A stretch of 64,000 nt of DNA. Source: Prionace glauca. Taxonomy: Eukaryota; Chordata; Chondrichthyes; Carcharhiniformes; Carcharhinidae. The stretch lies in assembly GCA_037974335.1 (NCBI GenBank), contig CM075760.1, forward strand, positions 62,440,515-62,504,514. Direction: 5' to 3'. Both the position numbers and the translations under genes were made by a program. The notes below the pieces were generated by a model. That model was given only the letters and a program-made list of their open reading frames with translations. It made no database searches and was not told where the DNA came from. Shown piece after piece: positions 31,930 through 43,860 of this stretch; within the stretch, counting starts at the first letter, position 1, and every line of letters begins with the position of its first letter.

Positions 31930-33400
31930 TACACCCCTCCACCTCTAGGTCTGAGTAACCGCCGAGGGCTGACGGCCTTGGAAGCCTTTGTTTGGAATTT
32001 CAATGCTGGGTCCGTTTCCTCCTGCTCAGCCTCAGTGGGGTTCAGCAGACCCGAGCTCGCCTCTTCCACCATGAGCGTTGTGGCCCGAGTTCCCTTTATC
32101 GGGAGACAATGTGGTCGAGATTCGAAGCCCACTGTTTCCATTTCAACTCCGAGTTTCTCACTGGTGGAGATGGAGAGCAGGAGCCGGAGTGCCTGGGATT
32201 CTTTCCAAAGTTCCGGGTGTGCCGGGAATTGATTTTCCCTGCATGTCTTGGGGTTTCACGGTTTGTAGATGTTTGAAACATTCCCGTAGGATGGCATCTC
32301 CCAAGCTGACTTGAGAGGAAACTGGCCCTGTTCCTGACCTGTACGTGCCTCAGAACCACGCGGATCCATTGCCATGATTCTTAACTAATCGCCTAACAAC
32401 TGCCTTTAAGTGCCTGTCCCGGTTGGTGGGAACGGTTCTGGGTGTCAGCTCCCGCCCCCGGAAAATCAGACTTAACTTTGGGAAGTGTGATCATGAGCAA
32501 CTCTACTTGGGCTATTCCATTTGTTGAGGTGGGGGTGGGAGAGTGGTGATTGGGGGCATGTTGTCCTGCAATTGAAGAGAAATCTGGATAGTTTGCTGTC
32601 AACGGAGGCTGTGGGATGGTTTTTTGAACCTGTTTTTAGTGTTTGGGCCACTCTTTCTGCCAGGCTGCTGGATGAGGGTAATATGGGCATTGTCCGAACG
32701 CGTTAAATTCTGTTCAACATCATGCAGTGCACAAATTCCTGGCTCATGAAGGGTGGTCCATTTTCAGAAACCAACACCTGCGGGATCCCGGGTATCAAGA
32801 AAGAGGCATGAACTTTCTCCACTCTTGTCTCTGTGTTTGATTGACTCACCCTGTGTACGGCCATTCACTTTGAATCAGCATCTATCATCATCAGGAACTT
32901 AGACCACATGAACGGTCCGGCACTGTCCATGTGCAGCCACGTCTACGGCCGTTCCAGCCATTCCCAAGTGTGAAGAGTAGTGACTGGTGACATTCGTCCC
33001 TTGTTGACATTGCCAACACTGACCCACAACCAAATTCCTGTATTCATACCTGGCCACAGACGTGGCAATTTGGAGGTTCTTCAGTTTGTCACTCCTGGGT
33101 GGCCATGATTACCGCGAGGATGGGATGGTGAACCTTGGCTGAGGATGACACTCTTAAACCCCATAAGAGTGTGCCATCTTCCACAGTCAGCTGCTCTCTG
33201 CCACTCCAATATGGGTGTAATTCAGGCTGTAACGGCCTTTTGGTTTTCCCCATCAGCACTCGCTGCTTCAGTTTATTGAGGACTGGGTAATTTTGTATCC
33301 ATAGCCGAATATTATTGGCTGCCACTGGGAAAGTTTTGAAAAACTTCATGATTACAGTCTCTTCCATTGGGAATATGACCAGTGTCTGTTAATTGTAGCC
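31930..33400 (-). mobile_element. Fossil Ty3/gypsy LTR retrotransposon fragment
   Basis: Partial pol region of a Ty3/gypsy-type LTR retrotransposon: the integrase zinc-binding and core part at higher coordinates and the region after integrase at lower coordinates. No gag, protease or reverse transcriptase and no flanking LTR pair were recognised. It is broken in many places (at least several), so it is probably old. A family B SINE lies next to its high-coordinate end. Confidence 0.7.
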
Positions 33401-33439
33401 AACTCAAGGCATCTGCCTTTGCAACTGTGCCGCCTAGTT

Positions 33440-33660
33440 GCCCATGTTCAGAGGGTAATGAAGTGTCAACCACATTGCTGTGGCTCTTCCCTAGGACACT
33501 GATAAACCAGATGGGTCTTTCTGAAAATGGGCAATGTTTTTTATGGTCACGAGATATATTTATTCAAGTTCCACCTTCCGCAGTGATGTGATCGAAACCC
33601 GTGTGCCCAGAACATTACATGAGTTTCTGTATTAATGCTCTGGTGATAAAACCACCAGTC
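33440..33660 (-). mobile_element. SINE-like repeat, family B
   Basis: Plus-strand steps GTCAACCACATTGCTGTGG, ACTGATAAACCAGATGGGT, TTTTTTATGGTCACGAG and GTGATCGAAACCCGTGTGCC. The last matches a tRNA-like B-box end in antisense. Confidence 0.75.
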
Positions 33661-33839
33661 CATCACATCCACACCTGAGTGTACACGCCCTGAATTCTGG
33701 TTACCCTGACACACCATATTATATATGTCTGCAGGGCTCCCGGATTAGACAGCATTAACCGCCTCAATCAGGGAGCTAATCTTCCAAAGCTCCACCTGAT
33801 GATTATCGTTAAAGTCCTTAAATATATCTCTCTGCCTCT

Positions 33840-34585
33840 TTCTATGTTTCTTGTGGCTCTCTCTCTGTCACTCTTTCTCTGTGTCTCTCTGTGCCTCTGA
33901 CTCTCTCAATGTTTCACTCTGCCTTTTGCTGTCTCCCCGCCTCTTCCCCACTCTCCCTCTTTCTACCCTCTTCCTCTGTCTTTCCTGCCCCCCCCCACCT
34001 CAGTATCACTCTCCTTCTCCCACTCCCTGTCCCTCTTTTACTTATTTGTCTGTCTGCCTCCCCCACCTCACTCTGACTTTTGCTCTTGCTTTGTCCATTG
34101 TCCTTTTTCAGTCTCACTCTTTCCCATTTTCTCCTGTTCTGTGTCTCTATATCTCTGTTTCTATCTGTCTCTGGCTATTTCCCTCTGCCTCACTTTTTGT
34201 CTCCCGCTTCCCCCCTTGTCTCCCTCTCCTTCTCTTATTACAACCTCCAATCTGTCTTCCTCTGTCTCCCTTTCTCATTCCCTGTGTATCTCCCTCGCCA
34301 TTTTCCTCACTATTTCTGTCTGTCTCGTTCTGTGAGATTCTTTCTTTGTCTCTCTTTTTTCTGTCTGTCTCGTTCTGTGAGATTCTTTCTTTGTCTCTCT
34401 TTTTTCTGTCTGTCTCCCTGTTTATTTTCCTGTACCTGTTAGAAACGCTTTCAAATTCTGTTGCTCTCCAAGTCTTTGTCCCTTTCCCTCTCTGTGCCAC
34501 TCTCTGCCTATCAATCTCACTGTTGCTAACATTGTCCTCTCTCTCTATCTTTCACTCTTTCTATCTCTGTGAGGCTGTTTGGTGA
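33840..34585 (+). repeat. CT-rich low-complexity array
   Basis: About 740 bp of TCTCTCTG/TTTCTGTCTG-type sequence just past the 3' end of the GPR139-like gene. It contains an exact head-to-tail copy of a block of about 47 bp (GTCTCGTTCTGTGAGATTCT core, near 34320 and 34367). The 244-codon frame on plus is compositional noise. Confidence 0.9.
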
Positions 34586-34642
34586 TTTACAGTTTGAATG
34601 CCCAATAGGAAGAGTCAGAGGTCTTGTTGTTGTCATTTCCTC

Positions 34643-35541
34643 TCAGGCTGTATTGAGATGAAAAATTGCAGTAAGGGGATATTTCAATAGATTTTTTAGC
34701 TGCTGCCTGAAGTGAGTTTGTGTCACGGCGTAAATAACAGTATTTGTACAGCAACTTGTGAGTTGCAGCATGAAGCCCAATTCCATAACAAAAAAATCTA
34801 GTGTGAAATGATAGCCCAAATCATACATGCGATTCCATACTGAATAAACCATGAATGTTGACCATAAGAGGATGAAATTGGCTGAGATAACAAATAGCAA
34901 AATGATGGATTTCCTTCGACTCTCCATCTCTGGGTCTCTGGGATTCTCCCCGCTGCTGTGAGCCCGGAGTCTCCTGTGGGCTCTGCTGCTCACTAAAATG
35001 TGTCTGACGGTGAGAGCATTGAGCAGCAGAATCAGGACGAATGGGACACATGGGGTTAGAATGTAATGGAGGAACTCAATTGTTCCCCAGGTCAGAGATT
35101 CCACAACATCACCTGTGAAATCACAAAACCAGGGGAGGTTCCGCAGCCAATATGTATTTAATAACATAAAATACCAGATAATGTTCTTTAAACAGCTCAG
35201 CACCGTCACTGTTCCCAGAACCATAGCCGCCGATTTCTCAGTGCAATATTTACTTTTCAGCTTGGGGCAGCAAATGGCAACAAATCGATCAAAAGTGAAA
35301 GTGACGGTGAACCAGACAGAACAGTCAGTGGCTGCATAAAGCAGGACGGCGTGGATGTTACACACGGGGAGCGAACGCACGAAATAAAAGTGTTCCTGAT
35401 AAACAATGGGAATGTGTCTCAATATCAGGTCGAGGATAACGACCAGCAGATCCCCCACTGACATGGCAACCAGGTAACGAGTGACACATTTGGACAGACC
35501 ACAGTTTCTGCTCGTCAGTGTCACAATTGTGATTATGTTCA
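34643..35541 (-). CDS. GPR139-like: GPR139-like G-protein-coupled receptor, exon 2
   Basis: Open main exon of a class A receptor, about 299 codons, starting after a CCTGACAG acceptor and completing a split Val codon (phase 1). It covers the end of TM1 to the C terminus. Landmarks: TM3 end FDRFVAICC (DRF replaces the usual DRY), TM5 region with FVLILLLNALTVRHIL, a basic third loop (ESRRKSIILLF), TM6 and TM7 with CCTNTVIYAVTQ (replacing NPxxY), then a short tail. It is membrane-bound and likely couples to G proteins; ligand unknown. Its first exon, carrying the start and part of TM1, was not found immediately upstream. It is paralogous to the 37.3 kb gene. Confidence 0.88.
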
Positions 35542-37284
35542 CTGTCAGGGAAGGAAATACAGAATAAAATTAGATACGATTCAATGGAAAAAATTTCCAA
35601 TTAGACTGACGATGTGTTAAAATAAAAAAAATACACACACACAACAATTTGATTTTTTTTTTAAACCAGCACGTATTTTGGAGTGTGAGAGGAAAGTGGA
35701 ACATCTGGAGTAAACCTGTACAGACACAGAGAAAATGTACAAAGTCAACACAGACAGTGACCCAAAACTGGAACTGAACAGAGGTCCGTGATGCTGTGAG
35801 TCAGCAGTACTAACCACCATGCCACCGTAGTGCTCCTAGGTAGCGACACAAAGGTTAACATTTGGGAGAGAGCTTTCTGGGGAGTCCTCAACATTGTCCC
35901 TCACTCAGCTACAGGTAAATAGCCCTCTACCTGTGAAGGATTTGGAGGGTAAGCAGGATGAGGCAGGAAACCCTAACAGAAGATCTGGAGTGGAGTCCTG
36001 TAGGTGTTCATCTGTTGTCTCTCAGAAAGCTCACTGACAACTCCCACAACAGAGCTGGTGCCAAACAGTGCTTGTTTGACCCTTTCCTCTGGACAATACT
36101 AATAGTTGGCAGAGGGAGAACCAGATGCCTTGACAGCACAGAATCTCTGTTGTATTTACATCTCCATGAGTCCTCTCTCGGCAGGAAGGTTGCCAATGTA
36201 TGGCACCAGGTAAAAACTCAAACAAAGGCCAGTACCAAAGGAAAAGCCAAGCAGGCTGACTAATGACTCTCGTCTGGTGACACCAAAATTCAATATTATG
36301 AAATGTATCAAAAAGTTAGTCATGGCATGAATCAGTTCCTAATTACCCTTGACAGAGGGCAACTGAATGTCAATCACATTGTCATGGCTCCTGAATCACA
36401 TGCAGGCAAGACTAGGTAAAGAAGGCAGATTTCCTCCCCTAAAGGACATCAGTGATCAAATTGGGTTTTCTTGACAAACGACAATGTTTTCAAGATCATC
36501 GGTAATTTTTTTAATTCCAGATTTTTTGTTTATGAATTCAAATTCCGCCATCTATTGTAGCGCGATCCAAGAATGTGGTCCCAGTACATTGGCTGAGTTT
36601 CTGGATTAATAGTCTAGCAATAATACTACCCAACTATTATTGCTCCCCCGTGCAACTAATCTGTTCTTGCTATCCCTTTGCTCATCTTGCATGCATAAAA
36701 AAAGTTGGAATTCCTCTTGTTCCTATTTGCTAAATACATTTCATGGCCCCTTTTAGCCCTTCTGATTCCACGTTTAAGTTCCCTTCCATTTTCACTATAC
36801 TCCTCAAGGATCAATTTTTAAATGCCTCGATCTACAGTTTATTTTGTTATCTCCTGTTAACAAATTTTACAACTTCCATTGTCATCCATCGGGTTTTAAT
36901 ATTACGACATCACATTTGAGAGGGCAAATACAGAACGTGGCTTCGCATCTCATCCAGTATTTGGACACGCCTGAGTTCAGGACTCACCGACTATTGACAA
37001 CACGGAACACTTTGTGCAACAGGAGATACCCTAAATACATTAAGGGTAGGATGTTGAACGTGGGACTTCCAAATTCCTGAATGTGCGTATGTATGTGTGT
37101 GTGTGTGTGAGTGCGTGAGTGTGAGTGTGTGTGAGTGTGTGTGGGAGAGAGAGAGAGAGACAGAGCGAGAAAGATAAAGAGAGAAACAGACAAGCGAGAC
37201 AGAGACTGACAAACAGATCAAGAGAGTCAGAGAAACAGAGGCAGCTACACACTGGGCCACTCTGATGGTCCTGCGAAATAATTG
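35542..37284. other. Spacer between receptor exons
   Basis: Holds a SINE A fragment in reverse (35780-35830), a family B SINE (36340-36625), a decayed stretch with LINE character (36630-36900) and a GT/GAGA simple repeat (37080-37200). No first exon for the 34.6 kb receptor could be identified with a matching splice donor. Confidence 0.6.
36340..36625 (-). mobile_element. SINE-like repeat, family B
   Basis: One of the fuller copies: GTCAATCACATTGTCATGGC, CTAAAGGACATCAGTGATCA, ATTCAAATTCCGCCATC and a GCGATCCAAGAATGTGGTCC step, in the antisense order of the family. Confidence 0.8.
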
Positions 37285-38195
37285 CTACTTTTTCCACTGT
37301 TGAAATCCACCAGCGAGCGTGGTGAAGGGACAAATTAGTAATTTCTTCAGCTCCTCTCTGAACTTGTTCTGGGCCACTGCATAGATAAAGACATTGTTGC
37401 AGGAACTGAGAGACTGGAACATGTTGGTTACCTCTTGAAGGATATAGTCAGGGCTATTGAAATTCAGGCTGGTGAGGTAACCCGCACCTGCGAGCCGTGC
37501 ATAGAGGAAATGTCCGACGTACGTAGCCCATAGGAGAAGAAAACTGATCGAGATGGCGAAGAGCAGGACAATGGACCTCCTGCGGTTTTCCATCTCCGGA
37601 TCTCCCTGGTTCTCGGTGCCTCGGAGTCTCCTGCGGCCTCTACTGGCCCCTAAGATGTGTCTCACAGTCAGGGTGTTGAGTAGCAGGATCAGGAGGAATG
37701 GAAGAAGGGGAGTTAAGATTTTGTCCAGCCAGTCATAGGCCAGCCAGGCTGACGATGTGTAGAAGGCAACCTTCATATCGCAGAACCAGGGCATCCCATC
37801 CAGGATGTATAAAGGCTGGTAGACAAAGTAGTAAGGGAAGTTTTCCATACAGCTGAGGGCACAGACTATTCCTATAACCCACAATGCTGTTTTCTCGGTG
37901 CAGTATCTGGTCTTCAGGCTCTGACAGCAGATGGCGACGAAACGGTCGATGGTGAAAGCCACAGTCAACCAAACTGAACCATCCCGAGTGGCAAAGGCCA
38001 GCAAGGCGCTGGCTCTGCAGGTGGGGGTGGTGGATAGGACACTGTTAGAAAAGTAGATGCGACCGATCCGATTGAGGATGACGGCAGAAATGATGACCAG
38101 GAAATCACTCACCGCAATCGCCACCAGGTAGCAGGTGATGCACCGGGAGAGTCCACACCGTCCTCGGCATAAGATTACAATCGCCAACAAGTTGG
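37285..38195 (-). CDS. GPR139-like: GPR139-like receptor, exon 2 (main coding exon)
   Basis: Main exon after a CTCTCACAG acceptor, joining exon 1 at 39988-40057 in phase 1 to give VPANLLAIVIL, the expected TM1 junction. Total length is about 326 residues, normal for this receptor group. Landmarks: CGLSRCITCYLVAIAVSDFLVI (TM2), IDRFVAICC at the end of TM3, FLLILLLNTLTVRHIL (TM5), ENRRRSIVLLFAISISFLLLW (TM6) and NNVFIYAVAQNKF (TM7 and the following helix). No break was seen. It is predicted to be a plasma-membrane receptor; ligand unknown. Confidence 0.92.
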
Positions 38196-39987
38196 CTGTG
38201 AGAGGTAAAAAAATAGTGAAACGTTACAGAGCGGAATCTAAACACCAGTTACTGACTCATCCAATCAATTACCAAATCCGTCCTGATCTCACCCTTTGCC
38301 TCAGACTCCCGCAGTTGGTGTTCGTTCAATATCCAAAGCTGAACTAAACATGTGTCATTGTAGAAAACATTGCAATCTGAGCTCGCCACAAACTCTGTAT
38401 CCTGGTCAGCTCATGGTTAGTTACCCAACTTCAGCTCATTCGGAATAATTACCACTGATGCCGTTGTTCATAACAGGTCCAGTACATTAATCAAGTCTAT
38501 GCTCGCTGATCTTTACTGATTCCCAGTACAGCAGTGTCTCGTTTTTAATAATCTCACCCTCATCTGTCAATGCCTTCATAGTATTTTCATCCCAGGTCCT
38601 TGTAGCTTCCTGCAGCTTACCTCCAACTCTGTCCCCTTGGGTGTCCCTGATATTTATCCCACCATAGTTGCATCTTTAGCTGCCGAGGTCCTAATATCTG
38701 GAACTTCCGCTCTCAACGGTTGTTTCTCGCCACCTCTCTTTAGGACTTCCATTGTAACCTAACTCTTTGATCAAATTTTGTATGAAATATCTACTTATGT
38801 CCTTCGGTTTTAAATGTCTTTGTGAAAGCTCCCCCCATAAGTACTGCAGTGACTGGAGAAACAAGAGCAGCTTTACCTTTTCCACTGGCAATCAGAGATG
38901 AGTAATAATGGGCGGCATGGTGGCACAGTGGTTATCACTTTCTCCTCACAGTGACAGGAACCCGGGTTAAATTGCGAGACACTGTGTGGAGTTTGTATGT
39001 TCTCCCCGTTTCTGCATGGGTTTCCCCTGGGCAGTCCTATTTCCTCCCACAGTCCAAAGATGTGAGTGTTAGGTTAATTGGCCATGCTAAATTGCCCCTT
39101 TGTGTCAGGGGTACTAGCAATGTAATTACGAGGGATTAAGGGGATGGGGCTGGGTGGGATTATGGTCGGTGGAGACTCGATGGGCCGAATGGCCTCCTTC
39201 TGATACTTCGGTTCTAAATGTTGACCTTGCCACAGACACCCATAAAAATATCCAAACGAGAAATCAAATGTAGAAATTTATCAGCACAAGTAAAACGTGC
39301 ATCACAGATTTAAACTCTTGAGTGTCCATTCATCCGATTGAAACCTTTCCTTAATTAAATCCTATGACTATATTAATACTGGGGGCTGCCCAGTATTGTA
39401 TACCAATTGTATACAATTCCAATCATGGTATTGTAACTATTCAGTCATTGCAGCTGCCGCACTGCAAATTCTTGTGATCACGATATGATTTTTCTTTAAT
39501 ATCGGATTTCATCTAATTCAAAGAATGCAATGTAATAGTTAATTCACCAATAAATCACGGCACGAAAATACATGGTACTTCTCTGTTACGCGGTATTGGT
39601 CCAAAATTGCATTCAGAACACCAGCGAATTTTGCTACCTTTAATGAAACTCAGAGTTAAACAATATAACAGATGCAAAGTCATCAATTATAGTTCAAATT
39701 AGGCTACCCAGTTAAATGCATTTCTACCTTTGTGCAGCATATTAAGTTGAATAATATCTTGGAATGTTCTATGACTCAATCAAGTAAAGCATAGAATTTA
39801 CCATTATACGGTATAATATCAAATAAGGCACCTATATACAAAGGTAAGTACCCCGTTGGAGTCCCTTAAACTCATTAGTGCTAAATAGAATAATTAGCCC
39901 GTTCCTGAAAGAGAAGATACCCAAATTATTGGTTTTTTTTAGAAACGAAACAATGTAAATAACTTTTTTTTGAGATTTGTCTCTTAC
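38196..39987 (-). other. Intron of GPR139-like gene
   Basis: A 1.8 kb intron between the two coding exons. It contains one SINE A copy (38911-39215); the rest shows nothing recognisable. Confidence 0.8.
38911..39215 (+). mobile_element. tRNA-like SINE, family A
   Basis: Near full length: GGTGGCACAGTGGTTATCAC head, AACCCGGGTTAAATTGCG, CACAGTCCAAAGATGTGAG, TTGGCCATGCTAAATTGCCC and CTCGATGGGCCGAATGGCCT. It is antisense to the receptor gene. Confidence 0.9.
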
Positions 39988-40057
39988 CAGGGACACCAAT
40001 AGCAGCAAGAATAGGATAGTAAATGGCATAGAACAGACCTTTCGCTGGCCCATGCAT
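39988..40057 (-). CDS. GPR139-like: GPR139-like receptor, exon 1
   Basis: A 70-base coding part with ATG at 40057 encoding MHGPAKGLFYAIYYPILAAI and then GVP, followed by a GTAAGAG donor in phase 1. The IYYP-LAAIGVP segment is the N-terminal part of TM1 in this receptor family and joins the 38195 acceptor to give GVPANLL. An in-window longer frame starting at 40053 is out of phase and was rejected. This exon could also serve the 34.6 kb receptor exon, which has the same phase. Confidence 0.85.
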
Positions 40058-41700
40058 CGCCTCTCAGGAACTAAAGGGTTTTCAGAAGCTTAAAACTATT
40101 CTCTGCGACACATTCAAAGAGGCCCTCATTTATTCTGAATGAGAGTCTCTGGAGGTACAATTAGGTAACAACTTGCTCCTTCGTCACACTTCAGTAAACA
40201 AACAGATTAACTCACCATTTCATGTGTTCCACTTGCCAGAACGGCAGCGTGGATAATTACATTTTGCATTTGGGCCGATTGAGGACAACAGATTTTCTGT
40301 TTTGCCTATCTCCACAAAACCATGGCTTTGTGTCCCCTCCAAGTGGAATGGATGGCGGTAGACACTGAACTGTCGTCCGATGTTTAACCAAATATTGTCA
40401 CTTCCAATCTCTGACACACTACCAACTGTTGACTGTTTTCTGGTGCCAGATCAGCTCTTGCATTTGGTTTATTCATCAGTGTATAATGCTCCCAAAGTAT
40501 TTCAGTGAACTATTACAAATCTCGACCAGCTCACATGGAGGGAGGGGGTCTCTGCAGCTGGAGATAGTTCCATTTAAATTCTGGGCCATATGGAAACTGT
40601 GCAATGCTTCCTTTGTCCAGCTGAGCTACAAAGGCAGTGAAGGCCTCCAAATACTCGCGTTCGGAGTCTCTGATGTCCTCACATTTGTCAAATGGCCCCG
40701 TGTAAAATAAACACAAACACCATCAGATGAAAAAAGTTCTGAAACCTGGATTAGAAATATTATCACAAAGTGCACTGGGAACAGAGACACTGTCCATGCA
40801 ATATATATATAAAAAATAAATACACTGAAGCGGGAATAGCTGTGACAGAACAGACCATAATTTGAACAGTGTCAGTCATAGTTTGATGCAAAATGAGACA
40901 TGGTTAACGCAGTAGCAATTCAAATAGCGTTGCATGCAATAACAAATAGTCAGGGTTAATGCCGTAATTAACGTGTCAGCTAACAGGAATATAGACATGG
41001 TCCAATGCAATTATAACTGGGGCAGGGTCTGGAATATCGAGGTTTCAATAACCGTGGTAGCAAAGTCCACGGGTAGGGGAAAATAGACCAAAACATATCC
41101 AGAAACAGAAAAGTAAACAGGTTAAAATGAAGAGAATTGGAAATAGAGTCGTAAAAGAGAAGTTAACATGCAAAATCGGAATGAGAGGAAGACGCAGCTG
41201 AGACTTACAACAAGAATAAAAAGCACAGAAAATTCAGAACCAATGGAAAGGGAAGAGGAGGAAAATAAAAAACGATGAGTGTGATGCATAGAGTTAAAAA
41301 TCTGGTGAAATCGTAACTGAAGTGACTCAGAAATTATGTGAAACGGCTTCTGTTTTAACTTGAATCAGATTTCCTTGATATAACGCAGAGAAAAGGTTAC
41401 AGCGCAGGAGAGGCCATTCAGCAGTCAGCAGAAAATAGTCAGCTCAATGCTTTAACTCCGAGATGAATTTCATGTTTCCCGTCAGAATGAAACGGCTGAA
41501 ATGGTAGATGCCTGTTTTTCTCCCTAACTCCTGGTCTACCTGATGCTGACAAACAATAGTAAAAGGTTCCAGGGCTGTAACTTTCTTTGTTCTTTGTACT
41601 GCCAATTTCTAACCAAACTGAGCTTCAGCCCCTGTAGCTCTATATTTAACCCCTCCATCTCTGACATCTCTCCAGTCAGACAACCCTGTGAGATATCGGT
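40058..41700. other. Intergenic, no gene recognised
   Basis: Unique-looking AT-rich sequence upstream of the receptor gene. No domain was recognised in any frame and no clear repeat was seen. Confidence 0.5.
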
Positions 41701-41703
41701 ACT

Positions 41704-42090
41704 GATCTTATTGTGGCATCATGAGCGTTCCACAGGCAACATGAGTTCCATCTATAAATTCTCATCTTGAACATTTCCATTGAAATTTCAAGGCAAGCAG
41801 AGATTTTTGAGCAGAATGGTTCAGATTCCCATCCCCTTTGATGTGAACAAGTTGTTTCTGATTTCCCTACAGAGCTTGTCTATTAAACATTGACTGAACA
41901 CAGGGGGTGAATGTGAGAAGCTGAAGTTTCCAGTTGAAGAAGTTCCCAGTGTCTCTGAGCAGCTGAACTGGGGAAGCCTTTGGGCAGAGACAGTCCTGCT
42001 GCTATTTCCCTTCCTGGCCACCAGGGGTCGCTGAAACACTCCCAGGCACTACACCACCCAGTGTCACCTCTTGCCCACTCCGGCCCGGCC
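41704..42090 (-). repeat. Inverted duplicate block A (left copy)
   Basis: Reverse complement of 54250-54634 over almost 390 bp with few changes. Both copies keep the same open frame through the middle, but GC-rich edges and lack of a known domain argue for a duplicated non-coding or 5' UTR segment. It contains the CTCF-like site at 42018-42031. Confidence 0.9.
42018..42031 (+). promoter_or_regulatory. CTCF-like site (left, forward)
   Basis: CCACCAGGGGTCGC on the plus strand, within one base of the core CCACCAGGGGGCGC recognised by vertebrate CTCF. It lies in duplicate block A. Binding is inferred. Confidence 0.55.
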
Positions 42091-42689
42091 GCTGCTCATT
42101 AGTGTCACATGTAAGGCTCAAATTAACACTGCAATAAAGTTACTGGGAGAGAGATAGAGACACACAGAGACAGAGAGAGAGACGGAGATGTTGGGAAACT
42201 TACCAAAGCAGTTTGTGTCTGCAGTGTCTTTGAGCTTGCCGGGGTGCCAGGGAGAGAATGTCACTGTCTTCACCTCTCTCTCTGTATAAAACAATCACCA
42301 AATGACAGGACACTCAATAATGTGACCGCACACAATTCAATATCAAATCTCTCTCTCTCTCCCTGTCTCTGTTCCTCTCCCTTTCTCTCCTCTCTCTCCC
42401 TCTCCCTGTCACTCTGTCTTTCTGTTTCTCTCTCTCCTTGTCTCTCTCTCCATCTGTTTTTCTGTCTCTCTCTCTCTCCCAGTCTGTTTCTCCCTCTCTC
42501 TGTCTCTTCTGTAGGAGATGGGAGACAGAGACAGGGAGGGAGGGTAAGAGGGAGGGATGGAAACAGCTGGAGGTGTAGGTTAGATGCAGGGGGAGAGACA
42601 CAGGCTGTTAGAGGGAGGGGGGCCTCAGTGAGGGACAGGGGCTCCAGTTGAATTGTGATGGTCTTGGGGGATTGGGGGGGGGGATTTCA

Positions 42690-43660
42690 CTGTCTCAGCC
42701 TCTCTCTCCCTCTGTGTAAACATTTCCCAAATTAAAAAACTCAGCACAGCTGACTGCACCTTGTGGGATCTTCCTGTGCACCACAGGGATTTTGTTTTAA
42801 TAAAGGGTTTGCTGTGTTTTAAGGAGTAGTTCCAGCTTTTCTGGAGATTTGGGACAATGCAGACACACAGGGTGGGGAGTGGGAAAGGGGGCTCACAGCA
42901 GGTGAGAGCGTGGGGTGACTGTGTCCTATCTGATTCAGATTCACTTTGCTGCTGCTGTGGGATCTTGCTGTGCACACACTGGGCCTCTGACCTTTGCCCC
43001 GCACTGCGACAGCGACCACACATTTTATTTTGAAACGAGATCTGGCTCAGGGACCGCAGAGTGGGGTTCAAGGTAAAAGCTGGAAAGAGGGTTGGGTAAA
43101 TTCGAACACTTTAATCTCCGAGGCATCGCAGGCTACGGAGCAAGTGCTGGGGAATGGGAGGAGTGTAGATTGGGATTTGATGGGCCAGCATTGAGCTGGT
43201 GGGCCGAAGGGCCTGTTTCTGTGCTGTCTGACTCCAGATTCTTTTCTCTCTGTTTTCCCAGGAATTTCTATTTAGATTGGGGGGGGGGGTGGTATAGAAT
43301 TTCCCTGTCTCTGTCTCTCCAGTGTTCTTCCCAATCCCTGCACCCCCTCCCCTCTCCCCACACATTCCCATCTATATTTCATCTCTCAATAAAATGTGAC
43401 AGAAAACCCCAGTGTGAATTGTTGTCAGTTAAATTTCTGTCTCAGCCTCTCTCTGCCTCACTCTCTCTCTCTCTGTATAAACATTTCCCAAAGTAAAAAA
43501 CACTCCACACAGCTGACTGTGTCCTGTAGGATCTTGCTGTGCACCACAGGGATTTTGTTTTAAAAAGGGGGGGGGGGGTTCTCAGAGGGAGGTTAAAAAC
43601 TTTCAAGGGACTGTGGGGAATTCTCCAGACTTGGGACAACACACACACAGGGTGGGGGTT
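42690..43660. repeat. Duplicated block of about 200 bp, two copies
   Basis: Both 42690-42880 and 43435-43660 contain, in order, CTCAGCCTCTCTCT, ACATTTCCCAAA, CACAGCTGACTG, TGTGCACCACAGGGATTTTG and a TTGGGACAA step followed by CACACAGGGTGGGG. They are about 745 bp apart in the same orientation. Non-coding. Confidence 0.8.
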
Positions 43661-43704
43661 TGGGGGGGATGTGTACTGGGGGGCTGGGCAGTGAGATATT
43701 CTGA

Positions 43705-43860
43705 TATTCCCAACAAGGTAAAAAGTCTGACAACACCAGGTTTTAGTCCAACCGATTTATTTGATAATATTCTCACAAGCAAGCAAGCTTTCGAGGTTAC
43801 CCTCTTCGTCAGGTGAATTAATAAACTGTGTTTACGCCAGTCCAACGCTGGCATACCCAT
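43705..43860 (+). repeat. Penelope-type 3' tail fragment
   Basis: Steps TCTGACAACACCAGGTTTTA, CAAGCTTTCGAGGTTAC, CTTCGTCAGGTG and CCAACGCTGGCAT match the tail of the element at 48.62-49.3 kb. Confidence 0.7.

Noticed and set aside
33851-34585. 244-codon plus-strand frame
   Set aside because: Translation of a CT-rich low-complexity tract that has open frames on both strands.
39832-40053. 73-codon frame starting at 40053
   Set aside because: Out of phase with the receptor. The ATG at 40057 gives the TM1 sequence and a donor in the right phase.
41821-42039. Open frame shared with 54212-54535, possible conserved protein
   Set aside because: The similarity is explained by DNA duplication of the whole block, including non-coding edges. 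No domain, start context or splice signal supports a protein.
42190-42240. Possible exon donor (TTTGGTAAG on the minus strand) near 42200
   Set aside because: The sequence before the donor has no recognisable protein match and does not resemble the missing receptor first exon.
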